Source of the DNA: Macrotis lagotis
Taxonomy: Eukaryota; Chordata; Mammalia; Peramelemorphia; Peramelidae
Assembly (NCBI RefSeq): GCF_037893015.1
Contig: NC_133661.1
Span: forward strand, 186,815,203 to 186,879,202
Reading direction: 5' to 3'
DNA: 64,000 nucleotides
The position numbers and the translations under genes are program-made. The notes below the pieces were generated by a model. The model had not been told where the DNA came from and searched no databases. It worked only from the letters and a program-made list of their open reading frames with translations. Positions 33,611 through 44,995 of the stretch are shown here, piece by piece; the stretch's first letter is position 1, and each line of letters opens with the position of its first letter.

Positions 33611-35889
33611 TGTCCTACAAATATGTCATCAAAATTACAGTTAAATCTAAGAAATAAAATAAAATGAAAACAAAATAAAAACAGTGGTAACAAGCAAAAA
33701 CCTTTCTTTATTCCAATGAAAGAGGGAAATTACACACACATGCCAGAGCAAATCCCAATATATATAGTAATGGTTATGCAGTGAGTTGTAGCCCTAAAAA
33801 TGAGGTCTGGCAAGAACAATGAAACAAGTTCAATTCCTAACAGGATTCTGTGATCACAACATGGGTCCAGCAGATGCTTGTTTGAACTCAGGGACTACTT
33901 GGTGCTGATGTGAAGCAATTCTGGGATTTTTCTGAAGTTGAGTCAATTAGCACAAAGGATTGTTACTCATAAAACAACTTACTGGGTCTTAGCTCTGGAA
34001 AACAAGGTGTTTTCTTATAGTAAAAGGAGAGAACTCATGGGGTCTTGATATGGGGAGCCTGACAAATGGCATTCTCATTTCCACACCCTACACCTGAACC
34101 TTCAAAGACTGAAGAATTTACTTAAATTTAAACTTTATTTTAAACCATGTGATATTCTGTTTGAATGAGTTTTAAAATGTTTTCTTCTTATAAAAAAGTT
34201 ATGGGCTCTATAAAAGTAGCTTATCTGTATAAAAACCAAAAATGTCTAACATGGCAGCTGCTGCTAAAGTACATGTTTCATTAGCAAAACATGGTATTGG
34301 AAAAGCATTGGAATCATTTGATCTTGAGCTTCAAAAAAGAGCAAAAAAAATATCAGAGAAACAGAACGATTCAAGAGAGGCAAAGTTGACTCTTATTTGG
34401 GCAAATACCAATCAAAGGATTGTTATGTTGCAAACACAGGTTGCGTATTTGTGTTTCAGATTGAGGAACAGTAAGCATTTCACAGAGCAGAAACCCTGAG
34501 TGTTCAAAGAGCTCATCAGAGATGCAGGGAAAGGACACCTAAGTACTTCCTTAAATGGACAAAAAATAATAATATATTCATAATAAACCAATAATTAAAA
34601 TTATTTAAAAATCTTTAGAAATTTAATCATAAATCAAAAATTTAATCATAAAATAATAGATTTTTCTCTCCAAACAGTAGGTGATGCAATAGAAAAAGAC
34701 TGTTGGGGATTTTCTCTTCTGGTAGAATTGCTGGAAAAATTCCATTTTTCAGCTAAATCTTAGGGAAATTTTAGGTGATTGTGATTATACATAAGTCTCA
34801 GTATAAAAAAAAGATTAGACTAAGCTGAGACTAAGAATTGAATCTTAGTAGGTAAGATACCAAATTGAACTTGAATATTCATGCTATTTCTTTAAATCTT
34901 ATTTTGAATTGTCATATCATGTTAAAATAATGCTACCCTAATATTTATTCACTTTATCATACATTTTAAAAATACCTAATAGATGGAAAATATGGTACTA
35001 GGTTTTAATAAGGTAAAAGATAATGTTATCTGAGCAAGAAACATGCTCAGATTTGTTCTTCCTGATAAGTTATATAAATGGGTTTATCATGCTCAGACTA
35101 CCTAAAATGCATCGCCCACATAAGAGACACTTGGGACTTGCTCCTGGGAGAGAGGAGAGGAGACATTTGCATGAACAATCTGTGCTAGCCTATTTTGTTT
35201 GTGAGAATGCCTTTTTTCCACTGACTGCACAGCCAGAACAGTCTGCATCTATAAAAACTACCTGGCTGGGAATAATCACCCTTTGATCTGCATTCCCATT
35301 TAAAGAAGAAGGGTACATTCACTATAGTAGGTGACACCATGTGGTTGCTTTAGGTCTTCTGGACTTGATAAATAGTCTTAGGATTTTGGTCTTGTTTTAT
35401 TTATCATTTTAAATTCTAAGTTCAGAGAGGGAAAATTCCCAACTTGGGAGTTTGAGTCATGGGGATCTTAGCATCCAAGACTCTAAGCCAGATGGTTTAA
35501 CCACTGCAACAGGCATATCCCCAAAACTTAGGGTGCTAGGATGCCAGGTCATAAAATCTTTGGTCTTGAAGGTGAAATAATGTTATGAAGGGACTTAAGT
35601 CATGAGCCTAAAACTTTTCCCCCCTTCAGACAATGAGAGAGAGGGATTTTGTCTTCAAGGTTTTGAAAATGTTTCTGTTTGTTTTTTGCTGTACCTTTGA
35701 AGTAAATATTCCTTTATAAAATCTAATCTGTTGCTTAGTGGTTAAATAGTATTGGGGTGCTTATCACTGGATCATAAAAGGGGTGAACACAATGATAGGA
35801 GCTCACACTGATGACAAGAGAACAGACTCCCAAATTACTTAGGATACTGGAGAAATCTGGTAGGGAGATGTTAGAGGCAACACACCTGG
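33611..35889. other. Non-coding, nothing certain
   Basis: 2.3 kb without recognised repeats apart from A-rich tracts near 33650-33690. An 85-codon frame at 34242-34499 begins in a fair Kozak context and is rich in Lys and Gln, but I recognise no family. It is followed by non-coding AT-rich DNA. Confidence 0.4.
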
Positions 35890-36658
35890 GCTGTGGAACC
35901 AAGTTGGCAGAATAAAGGCAGAGACTCGTCCAAGCTCTCCCACAAATCACTCCAAATATCTTTAAATTATGGCTCTAACCAAACTCTAGGGTGGTGGAAC
36001 CCACAAAAAGACTGAGTGATACAATCTTCCAACCCAAGACAATTTGGAAGATTAGCAGGAAGTGTCTACTCCACCAAGGTGAGAGAGGGGTGACCAGAGC
36101 TTGAGCGAACTGGTCCAGCCATCCAGGAAGAGTGGCAGTCATGATGGTTTCCAGACCTCTCAGCATAGAGATTGTCAGGGACAATTTGGAAGGTCAACAA
36201 GAAAACTCTGCTGCCAGGGTGAGTTTGTAGCATAGTCCAGCACAGGCCTCAGCAGTGCAGAACCATCCCCAGGAGAACAGGAGCAGTGCTCAGAAGTCAT
36301 TGAATCAACAGCAGCTGCTACTTCCAGAGCTCTCAGCCCATGGATGGTAAGGAGATTGGAAGGGTATTATAAGGGTCTCCTTGCTATTACTGAGGCAAAG
36401 AAGGACTCTGTTGCTTTGCCCATATTCAATCTGGGTCTCAGTCTTAGGTCCCAGCCCCAGGAAGAGGAGCAGAAGCACAACAGAACTTTCTGCCACAGGG
36501 AAACAGGGGATCCTCCTCTCAGTTCCAGGTAGAAAGGAGTACTTGTGATCACCTACAGATAAGAGCACAGACAAGGAGAGTAGTCATAATCTCTCATAAG
36601 AACTTAGAAGAAATGAAAACTTGCAGGTCCTTAGAAATATTTTTGAAAATAGCTATAA

Positions 36659-36887
36659 GGGGCGGCTAGGTGGCGTAGTAGATAAAGCACTGGCCCTGGA
36701 GTCAGGGGTACCTGGGTTTAAATCTGGTCTCAGACACTTAACAATTAAAGAATTGCCACTTAACCCCATTTGACTTGCAAAAACCTAAAAGAAAATATCT
36801 ACAAATCTGTCTCAGACACTTAATAATTACCTAGCTGTGTGGCCTTGGGCAAGCCACTTAACCCCGTTTGCCATGGCAAAAAACCTA
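36659..36887 (+). repeat. Dimer-like WSINE1 insertion
   Basis: A full SINE (36659-36785) is followed by A-rich linker and a second, head-less SINE 3' half (36805-36887). The whole is bracketed by one duplication AAAATAGCTATAA (about 36646-36658 and 36889-36902). A single insertion of a partly duplicated SINE is the simplest reading. Confidence 0.75.
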
Positions 36888-37884
36888 AAAAAAATAGCTA
36901 TAAAACCTCACAAAAGCTTGGAGCAATGCATCCTCTACCTTAATAAAGAAACAAAATCAAGTCATAGATTAGCATTTTGGTGAAGATACAAAAAAATACT
37001 GAAGAAAATAATATCTTAAAAAACCAGACTGGACCAAATGGAAAAAAGAGACCCAAAAAAGTCAGTGAGGAGAAGAATGCCTTTAAAAGCAGAATTGACC
37101 AAATGGAAAAAGAGATAGAAAAGCACACTGAAGAAAAAAATTCTTTAAAATATAGAATGGATTGTGAAGAGGGGGTGGAGCCAAGATAGCGACAGGTGAA
37201 GAGCCTCTCTTAGGTGCTCTCTCTCTATAATATTTCAAAACTGATAAAATTAGGATGCTAACTAAATTTTCGAGAGACAAAACCCACAGAGGGATCCAGT
37301 GAGTCAGTTCTCCAGCCTAAGGTAACCTGGAAAATAGTGGAAAGGCTCCACTCCACGGGGTTAGAGGGGTGGCCCTCCAGAGTGAAAGAACTTCAGCCTC
37401 CCAGAGGCAGCCCCAGGGCACCTGGGAGCTGTGGCTCACTGCAGTGGGGGCAGTTTCCTGACCTACACCCTGGGGAACACCGGGCACAACAGTAGGGGGA
37501 ACCTCTACCAGAGCAAGCACATGAAGCTCAGCCCTCAGGGCACTCAGCAAACAGTGTGGCTATGGCAGTTCAAGCATGAGCCTCCAGGCAACTGAGTCTT
37601 GAGTGCTCAGCTTACCAAAGGGAGGGGAGTAGAGAGACTTCGAGGTCTGTCCTCTCTACCTGGAACAGGACTTTGGAACTCTGACCACATTCAGATACTG
37701 ATCACACTCTAGGCCCCCCATAGAACAGCAGGTTCCCCCCACCTCAGGCCCATGGCAGAACGGTGCACTTGTGGTCATTCAAAGACCAGGAGGGAAGACA
37801 GAGCCTCACACATGAAGATGGGGAGTGTCCCAATAATACTCAAAAGCTCAGGAAGCACCCCAAAACCAGGCACAGGCTGGGGGA

Positions 37885-39106
37885 ATGAGTAAACAGAGAA
37901 AAAAGAGGAACACCATTGAGAAATACTTTGTCTGTGATCCCAAGAAGGATCAAAATACTCAATCTAAAGATGAGGAAGTACAAGCTCCTGCTTCTAAAGA
38001 CTCCAAGAAAAACAGAAATTGGGCTCAAGGTATGACAGAGCTCAGAAAAGATTTTGAAAATCAAGTGAGGGAGATAGAAGAAAAATTGGGAAAAGAAATG
38101 AGAGAGATGCAGGAAAAACATGAAAAAGAAGTCAACAGCTTAGTCAAGGAGATCCAAAAAAATGCTGAAGAAAATAACATGTTAAAAACCAGCTTAGGCC
38201 AAAGGGATAAAACAGTTCAAAAAGTTATTAAGGAGAAGAATGCTTTAAAAATCAGAATTGGCCAGATGGAAAAAGAGATAAGAAAGCTCTCTGGGAAAAA
38301 CAAATCCTTCAGAAGTAAAATAGAACTAAAGGAAGCTGCTGACTTTATGAGAAGTCAAGACACAATACTTCAAAACCAAAAGAATGAAAAATTAGAAGAA
38401 AATGTGAAACATCTCATTGAAAAAAAACAACTGATCTGGAAAACAGATTCAGGAAAGATAATTTAGAAATTATTGGGATACCTGAAAGTCAGGATCAGGA
38501 AAAGAGCCTTGACATCATTTTTAAGTTTTTTTTTGTAAGGCAAACAGGGTTAAGTGGCTTGCCCAAGGCCACACAGCTAGGTAATTATTAATGTCTGAGA
38601 CCGGATTTGAACCCAGGTACTACTGGCTCCAGGGCCAGTGCTTTATCCACTATGCCACCTAGCCACCCCTTGACATCATTTTTAAAGAATTCCTACAGGA
38701 AAATTGCCCAGATATCCTAGAAGCAGAGGGCAAAATAGAAATTGAGAGAATCCACCAATCTCCCCAGGAAAGAGATCCAAAAAAAACCCCCAACCCCCAG
38801 GAATATTATAGCATATTAGAAGCAGCCAGAAGGACATAATTCAAATATCATGAAGCTGCAGTCAGGATCACACAGGACTTAGCAGCAACTACATTAAAGG
38901 CTCATAGGGCTTGGAATATAATATTCTGGAAGGCAAAAGAGCTTGGAATGCAACCAAGTATCAACTACCCAGCAAAACCGAATGTCCTCTTCCAGGGAAA
39001 AAGATGGACTTTCAATGAACCAGGGGAATTTCAAATGTTCCTATTAAAATGGCCAGAGCTGAACAGAAAGTTTGATCTTCAAACACAAGACTCAGGTGAA
39101 GCATAG
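37885..39106 (+). pseudogene. HAL1 ORF1, copy 2, broken
   Basis: It begins MSKQRKKRNTIEKYFVC and is open for 193 codons. That region covers the coiled coil (KDFENQVREIEEKLGKEM, repeated heptads to about residue 170), until a frameshift in an A8 run near 38421 just before the RRM segment ('ENRFRKDNLEIIGIPE' in the next frame). A WSINE1 then splits it, and the C-terminal region resumes at 38686, ending at the TAG at 39104-39106. Discounting the SINE, the length is about 353 codons, as in copy 1. Best preserved ORF1 N-terminus in the window, but not functional. Confidence 0.85.
38525..38669 (-). repeat. WSINE1-like SINE inside HAL1 copy 2
   Basis: Antisense copy with a perfect 16-bp duplication TTGACATCATTTTTAA at 38509-38524 and 38670-38685. 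It shows ordinary scattered differences and not the A-to-G pattern of the HAL1 tail modules, so it is a useful control. Confidence 0.93.
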
Positions 39107-39571
39107 AGAGTGGAGGAGAAGGGTAAAATAGAAGGGACTTAATGATGATGAACTACATGTATTCCTGCATAGAAAAATTATAATACTCATAAGAAACTTA
39201 ATAGAGCAGGTAGAAGGAGCTTTTATAGATGAAGCACAGGAGAGAGCTGAATTTGAAGATATAATATATTGTGAAAATGGAGTTAATGGCTAAAAGGGAA
39301 ATATAATGGGAGTAAGAGAAAGGAGAGGTGAAATAGGCTAAGCTTTTTATTACAATGAGTTATTGCACTGATATGGAATGGGGGAAGATGAGGGGGAATG
39401 AGGGAACCTTCACTCTCATCAGAGGTGGCTCGGAGAGGAAGCAACATATATACTCAATGGGGTATAGACATCTAGAGTAAGAAGGGGAGAAGGGGGACAG
39501 GGGAAGGGGGGTGATGTGATTGATTGAGGAGAGGGTAGACTGTGGGGGAGAGTGGTCAAATATAACACATT

Positions 39572-39722
39572 TTCTTTTTTACTTCTTGCAAGGGGCTGGG
39601 ATTGGATGGCCTGTCCAGGACCACAGGGCCTGGTGGTTGCTGGGCCTTAGGGGTGGTATGTGGGCTCGGGGTCTCTTGGCCCCAGGGCTGGTGATCAGTC
39701 TGTTGCACCACTCAGCTACCTT
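39572..39722 (-). repeat. HAL1 3'-tail SINE module 1 (copy 2)
   Basis: Same site and sequence as in copy 1. Flanks 'aacacattt' and 'atcacattt' are probably the remains of the original target duplication. Confidence 0.72.
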
Positions 39723-39940
39723 ACATCACATTTAAGAAGAGGGACAGAGTGAAAGGAGAGAGAAAATATAGTGTATGGTAGTGGGGAAGCACAAATGGAG
39801 AGAACTGAGAACAGCAATGGCAACAGTGGAAAAATATGGAAGTAGCTTTTGTGATGGACTTATCCTAAAGAATGTGATCCACCCACGACAGAGCTGATGG
39901 TGTTGGAACACAGACTGAAGCACATTTTTTACTATTATTA

Positions 39941-40090
39941 TTTTGGGGGGGGATTGTGGGGCATATGGGCTTGGGTGGCTTGTCCAGGGCCACACAGCTG
40001 GGTGATTGTTGGGTGTCTGGGGCCAGATTTGAATGCAGGTGCTCCTGGCTCCAGGGCCAGTGCTCTGTCCACTGCACCACCTAGCCGCCT
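39941..40090 (-). repeat. HAL1 3'-tail SINE module 2 (copy 2)
   Basis: The clearest module: 'agctgggtgattgttgggtg' where ordinary antisense SINEs here read 'agctaggtaattattaagtg'. Flanked by ATT repeats. Confidence 0.8.
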
Positions 40091-40118
40091 CTATATTATT
40101 ATTATTATTATTTTATTT

Positions 40119-40259
40119 TGGTTTTTGCAGGGCAGTGGGTTGGGTGACTTGCCCAGGGTTGTGCAGCTGAGTGATTGTTGGGTGTCTGGGGTTGGATTTG
40201 GGCTCGGGTGCTCCTGACTCCAGGGCTGGTGGTCCATCTACTGTGCCACCTAGCTGCCC

Positions 40260-40260
<1 letters not shown>
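40119..40260 (-). repeat. HAL1 3'-tail SINE module 3 (copy 2)
   Basis: 'gcagggcagtgggttgggtg' for the usual 'gcaaggcaatggggttaagtg', ending 'ctgtgccacctagctgccc'. Followed by (TTA)n at 40260-40293. Confidence 0.8.
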
Positions 40261-40294
<34 letters not shown>

Positions 40295-40780
40295 TTAAAA
40301 TTAAAATTAAAATTTTTTCCTCTTTTCTTTCCTTATGAGGGTCTATTTGGGGGGGGAGGGGGTATTATGTTTACTCAAACAAGAATATTTAGTAATGTAT
40401 AAAAAAATCAGTTGAGCAAAAATAAAATAAATATAATATAATGAAATATAGAATGGAGCAAAGGGAAGCTGATGACTTTATGAGAAATCAAGAAATAATA
40501 AAACAAAGCCAAAAGAATGAAAAACTAGAAGAAAATTTGAAATATCTCATTGGAAAAACCACTGCCCTAGAAAACAGATACAGAAGAGATAATTTAACAA
40601 TTATTGGACTTCCTGAAAACCATGACCAAGAAAAGAGCCTAGGCATCATTTTTCAAGAAATTATCGAGGAAAACTGCCTTGCTACTCTAGAAGTAGAGGG
40701 TAAAATCAAAATTGAAAGAATCAATCAATCACCCCTAAAAGAGATTCCCCAAATGGAAACTGCCAAGATCAATATAGCCA

Positions 40781-40932
40781 GGGGTGGCTAGGTGGCACAG
40801 TGGATAAAGCACTGGCCCTGGAGTCAGGAGTACCTGGGTTCAAATCTGGTGTCAGACACTTAATAATTACCTAGCTGTGTGGCCTTGGGCAAGCCACTTA
40901 ACCCCATTTGCCTTGCATAAACCTTAAAAAAA
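40781..40932 (+). repeat. WSINE1-like SINE
   Basis: Sense copy in the older element's ORF1. Duplication AGATCAATATAGCCA (40766-40780) and AGATCAAAATAGCCA (40933-40947), 14 of 15. Confidence 0.92.
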
Positions 40933-41289
40933 AGATCAAAATAGCCAAATTTCAGAGTTATCAAGTCAAAGAGAAAATATTTCTCTTTGAAATACAGACA
41001 GAAAGAAGCAATTCACTTATTGTGGAGTCACAATCAGGATAACATAAGATTTAGAAGTTTCTACATTAAGGGGTAATAGTGCTTGGACTATGATATTCTA
41101 GAAGACAAAAGAGCTTGGATTAAAACTAAGAATCAACTATCTAGCAAAAGTGAACATAATCTTTCAGGGTAAAAGATGAATATTCAATGAAATAGGGAAT
41201 TTTCAGACTTTCCTGATGAAATGATCAGAGCTGAACGGAAAATCTGATCTTCAAATAAAAGACTCAAGTGAAACTTAAAAAAGATAAAT

Positions 41290-41433
41290 GGGGGGCGGCT
41301 AGGTGGCACAGTGGATAGAGCACCAGCCCTGGAGTCAGGAGTACCTGACTTCAAATCTGACCTCAGACACTTAGGTACCTAGCTGTGTAGCCTTGGGCAA
41401 GCCACTTAACCCCATTGCCTTGCAAAAACCTAA
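41290..41433 (+). repeat. WSINE1-like SINE
   Basis: Sense copy with A-rich tail; flanks AGATAAATG / AGATGAATA are an imperfect duplication. Confidence 0.88.
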
Positions 41434-41803
41434 AAAAAAAAGATGAATAGGAAAGGCAAATCATAAGGGACTTAATAATATTGAACTGCTTATATTCCTG
41501 CATGAGAAAATGATACTGCAAATTCAAATAAACTTTCTCATTCCTTAGGGCAGTTAGAAGGAGTATATATAGATAAGACACAAGGTGTAGTTCAATTTGA
41601 AGGGAAAATGAGTGAGTGAATCTTGCTGGCATCAGAATTGACTTAGAGAGATAACATACTTATTCAATTGAGCATTGCAATCTATCTTGACCTAGAGGAA
41701 AGTAGTAGAGGAGAGAGAAGAAAGCATACTGGGGTAGTTGATAGAAGGAAGAGAAGATTGTGGGAGGGAGCAAAATACTTTGGAGTAGGGATTGGGTGAA
41801 AAA

Positions 41804-41840
<37 letters not shown>

Positions 41841-41845
41841 GAGAT
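41804..41845. repeat. (GA)n(CAGA)n microsatellite
   Basis: GA run followed by CAGA units; it generates Leu-Ser/Cys-rich minus-strand frames that are not genes. Confidence 0.9.
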
Positions 41846-41925
41846 AATAGAATAAATTGAGCCACCCCAACCCCACTGCCCTGCAAAAACCAAAAAAAAA
41901 ACCCCAAATAAAATAATAATAATAA

Positions 41926-42058
41926 AGTCTGTATTTCCCAAACATAGAGAACCAAGTCAAGTTTATTAAAAATAAGAGCCATTCCCAATTGATAAATGAT
42001 CAAAAGATGCAAATAGTTTTCAGATGAAATTATGTATTATACTATCTATCTAAATCAC
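41926..42058 (+). mobile_element. Short L1 ORF2 fragment
   Basis: 'cccaattgataaatgatcaaaagatgcaa' type sequence is late L1 ORF2. To its left, 41862-41925 reads like the reverse complement of HAL1 tail module 3 with ATT repeats. Confidence 0.65.
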
Positions 42059-42211
42059 TTTTTTTTTAGTTTTTTTGTAAGGCAAATGTGATTAAGTGGC
42101 TTACCCAAGGCCACACAGCTAGGTAATTATTAAGTGTCTGAGACCGGATTTGAACCCAGGTACTCCTGACTCCAGGGCTGGTGCTTTATCCACTGTGCCA
42201 CCTAGCCACCC
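42059..42211 (-). repeat. WSINE1-like SINE, antisense
   Basis: Full antisense copy with left oligo-T. Its A residues in the 'taattattaagtgtctgag' segment are intact, in contrast to the HAL1 modules. Confidence 0.92.
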
Positions 42212-42290
42212 TAGAACTCAAGGTTTTAAAAGTGCATGTTGAAATTTGTTTTTCCTGTAACTGAGGAAAAATAAATTACAAAAAAAAAAG

Positions 42291-43974
42291 AGGCAACATA
42301 TCTGGCCCTCAGAGAGTAGGGCCATAACTTGTATAAGTCAAAGTAATAAGTAGATGTTTCCTACCTGGATCCTGTTCATCATATGAACTATGAGGGCCTA
42401 CTCTCATCATGTAGGATTGAGGAGTTATTACCATGTGATAAGAGTTTTCTAATTAGCTGCTGAATCAAAAAGATGAGTGTTATAGTTATTGATGAGCTAG
42501 TACCTGTTAGAATTCAGAGGTTTTACACAGGAGTGATACTTTCTACTGTTTCCCTTTTTCCTTTAATGAAGTAAGACAGGACTACATTGAATTACCTCCC
42601 CAGAGCTGTGTGAGAGAAAGGTGAATGCCTTGTCTCCTGCTTAGCTTTAGGTGAACACATGAATACCTTTGTCTTTCTGTTTTTGTTCTTTCTTGATTTT
42701 AGATGACCCAAAAAGAAATTGTCAAGAGGATGACACAAAAAGTGTGATAGTAATAAAGCTCCAGAGTGGAGAAGAGGAGAGAACACCACTAATAGCAAAC
42801 CATAGAAAAAGAACCATAAAGAAATCTAAGTAATAATTATGAATGTAATATTGGATTTTGATATCTAGTGTTAGATTTTGACCACAATCTTCAGACATCT
42901 TGAATCTTAATGACTATTTTATTGTGTCTCAAACATATTCCATTAAGGAAGTAATTTGGCCATGGGAATCTCACAACAACAAGACATTCCATTCATCAAA
43001 CTTATACATGTTAGTGTTTTGTGGTTGGTGGTGGGAGAGAGAAAGAGACAAATGAAGGTGGGGCAGTCTTTAGAGTATAAGCAAATTCAGCTCTTTTACC
43101 AAACATACACTATGCTATGCCTACTTTCAACCCAATGAGTAGAATTTTGGGGAACCAGACTTTAGTCATGAATGACTGAAGAATTAGTATTATCTGATGA
43201 TAAAAAGCTGGTTGCCTGAAAATCTAGAAGGATTGATGACTCAAGAGAAGTTGAACCACAATGGAGTGTATATGTAAAAGGATCAAATATCAATCTCTTT
43301 CCTCTTCTTGGTAGGGTGGGAGACGAATAATCTGTTCCAATTTTAACTTGGCTACCATAAGTCCATGAATCCATGATGGCTAAGTTTTTTTTGGTCACTT
43401 TTTATGTCGATTCTTTATTGTTTTCAGGTGAATGAGCATGCATATCTAGAGAAGGGATTTATGATCTTATGAGCTTTAAAAGGTTAGAAGAATCATTAGA
43501 TGACTAAGTATCCAGAATCAATAGCAGAAATCACCAAAGTCAGTAGCAACAGTAACTGAAGCCGATATAGAAGCAGTTCATTCTTCAAGTAAAAAACTGA
43601 GTCCTACAAGGAATGAGCCTAGCTAAGCAAGAGAGCATTTGATCTATTGGTCATGCCTTTCCCTGAAGCCAATTTGGTGGGGACTCCTTTCAAAGAATGA
43701 AGACACAGCAATAGGAGTATACATCCTCAGTAAATATTCTCTTATAAAGTTAATTTATGTTAATTAGTACATCAATGTTAAGGGAGCACCCTGAGTAGGA
43801 ACTTTTGAATAATTTTACTGGAAATCTAGCTTCTAACCAGAACCTTCAGGAGGATAGTAGTCAACTACCATCAAGGAACCTGGGATATCAATGTGAATAG
43901 GAGTTGGTAAAACAGTGATGCTATGATGATCCTGAAAATCTAAATCTGTGGTGAGTATTCCAGATCTCAAAATA
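42291..43974. other. Non-coding, nothing recognised
   Basis: 1.7 kb of unique-looking DNA; open frames under 80 codons without recognisable content. Confidence 0.5.
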
Positions 43975-44080
43975 GGAAGAGTCATAGATGGTTATGGTTG
44001 AAATGGGTTTGACAGATCATCTTGTCCCAGACTATCAACTTATAGATGAGGAAACTGATGCCTAACCCAGAATGGGCAGT
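43975..44080 (-). repeat. MIR-family SINE, antisense
   Basis: 'acttatagatgaggaaactgatgcc' is the antisense MIR core. Edges approximate. Confidence 0.55.
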
Positions 44081-44467
44081 AGGAGAAAAGGTTCTTAAAG
44101 GAATTAATTTCCCATGTCACATCTCTAGAATATTAACAGAACCACATGCAAATTTCTTTAAAATACAGCCTCATAGAATCACTGAAGTATTTTAAAAAAT
44201 TTTAATAGTATTTTCCCCAAATATATATATAAAGAAAATTTTAGCATTCATTTTTACAAGATTTTGGGTTCCAAGTTTTTTTCCTTCCTCCTTCACCTCC
44301 TATCTTCATAAAATGGTAAACAATTTGACATAGGTTATATATGTACAATCATATAAAACATATTTGCATATTAACTACAGTTGTGAAAGAAAAAACAGAC
44401 TAAAAGTAAAAAACAGTACACACTCAAAAAATAAAGCTTCAATCTGCATTTAGCATCCAGCAAAATC

Positions 44468-44617
44468 TTTTTTTTTTTTTTTGCTAAGCAACTGGGTTAA
44501 GTGGCTTACCCAAGGTCACACAGGTAGGTAATTATTAAGTGTCCGAAGCCAGATTTGAACTCAGGTATGCCTGACTCCAGAGCCAGTGCTTTACCCACTG
44601 CACCACCTAGCTACCCC
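44468..44617 (-). repeat. WSINE1-like SINE, antisense
   Basis: Inside the antisense L1; flanks CAGCAAAATCT / CAGCAATTCTT. Confidence 0.9.
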
Positions 44618-44852
44618 TCAGCAATTCTTTATCTGGATGTGGATAACATTTTCCAGCACCAGTTTTTTGTAATTTTCTGGGATCATTGTGTTGCTGAGAA
44701 GAGCTAAGTGATTCGTAATTGATCATCACACAATATTGCTGTCACTATGTACAATATTACCCTCTTTTCTGTTTACTTTGCATCAGTTCATACAAGTCTT
44801 TCCAGATTTTTCTAAAATTTGCCTGCTCACCATTTCTTATTGAAGCATTTTT

Positions 44853-44995
44853 TTTTTTTGCAAGGCAAATGGGGTTGAGTGGCTTGCTCAAGGCCACACA
44901 GGTAGGTAATTATTAAGTGTCTGAGACCAGATTTGAACCCAGGTACTTCTGACTCCAGGGCCAGTGCTTTATCCACTTCGCCACCTGGTGGCCCC
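44853..44995 (-). repeat. WSINE1-like SINE, antisense
   Basis: Perfect 14-bp duplication ATTGAAGCATTTTT at 44839-44852 and 44996-45009. Confidence 0.93.

Larger units (their letters stand above)
37162..40443 (+). mobile_element. Complete half-L1 (HAL1), copy 2
   Basis: Same structure as copy 1: 5' UTR 'ggagccaagatagcgacag', ORF1 from 37885, long 3' tail without ORF2, and three antisense SINE modules (39572-39722, 39941-40090, 40119-40260). The 3' end is 'taatgtataaaaaaatca'. A perfect 14-bp target duplication, AAATATAGAATGGA, flanks it at 37148-37161 and 40444-40457, inside the coiled-coil coding part of an older L1-type ORF1. A later WSINE1 (38525-38669) is nested in it. Without that SINE it is about 3.1 kb, close to copy 1. 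Confidence 0.9.
35890..42290 (+). mobile_element. Older HAL1/L1-type element hosting HAL1 copy 2
   Basis: Pieces in order: L1-type 5' UTR with 'ccaagttggcagaataaagg' (35890-36658), ORF1 coiled coil (36903-37161), and ORF1 continued (40444-40780 with 'RRDNLTIIGLPENHDQEKSLGIIFQEIIEENC'). The ORF1 C-terminus is at 40933-41289. After that comes a HAL1-like 3' tail at 41434-41860 ('gggacttaataatattgaac', 'ttgctggcatcagaattgac'). A short L1 ORF2 piece (41926-42058) and an L1-like 3' end with A tail (42212-42290) follow; whether these belong to the same insertion is unclear. It lacks the SINE module 1 found in the other HAL1 tails. Interrupted by several SINEs and the complete HAL1 copy 2. Inactive. 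Confidence 0.7.

Noticed and set aside
34242-34499. 85-codon frame MSNMAAAAKVHVSLAKHG..., fair Kozak context
   Set aside because: Composition is protein-like (Lys, Gln, Leu rich) but I recognise no family, there is no signal or domain, and it lies in AT-rich DNA without exon-like boundaries. A decayed retrocopy of an unknown gene remains possible; a protein search would decide.
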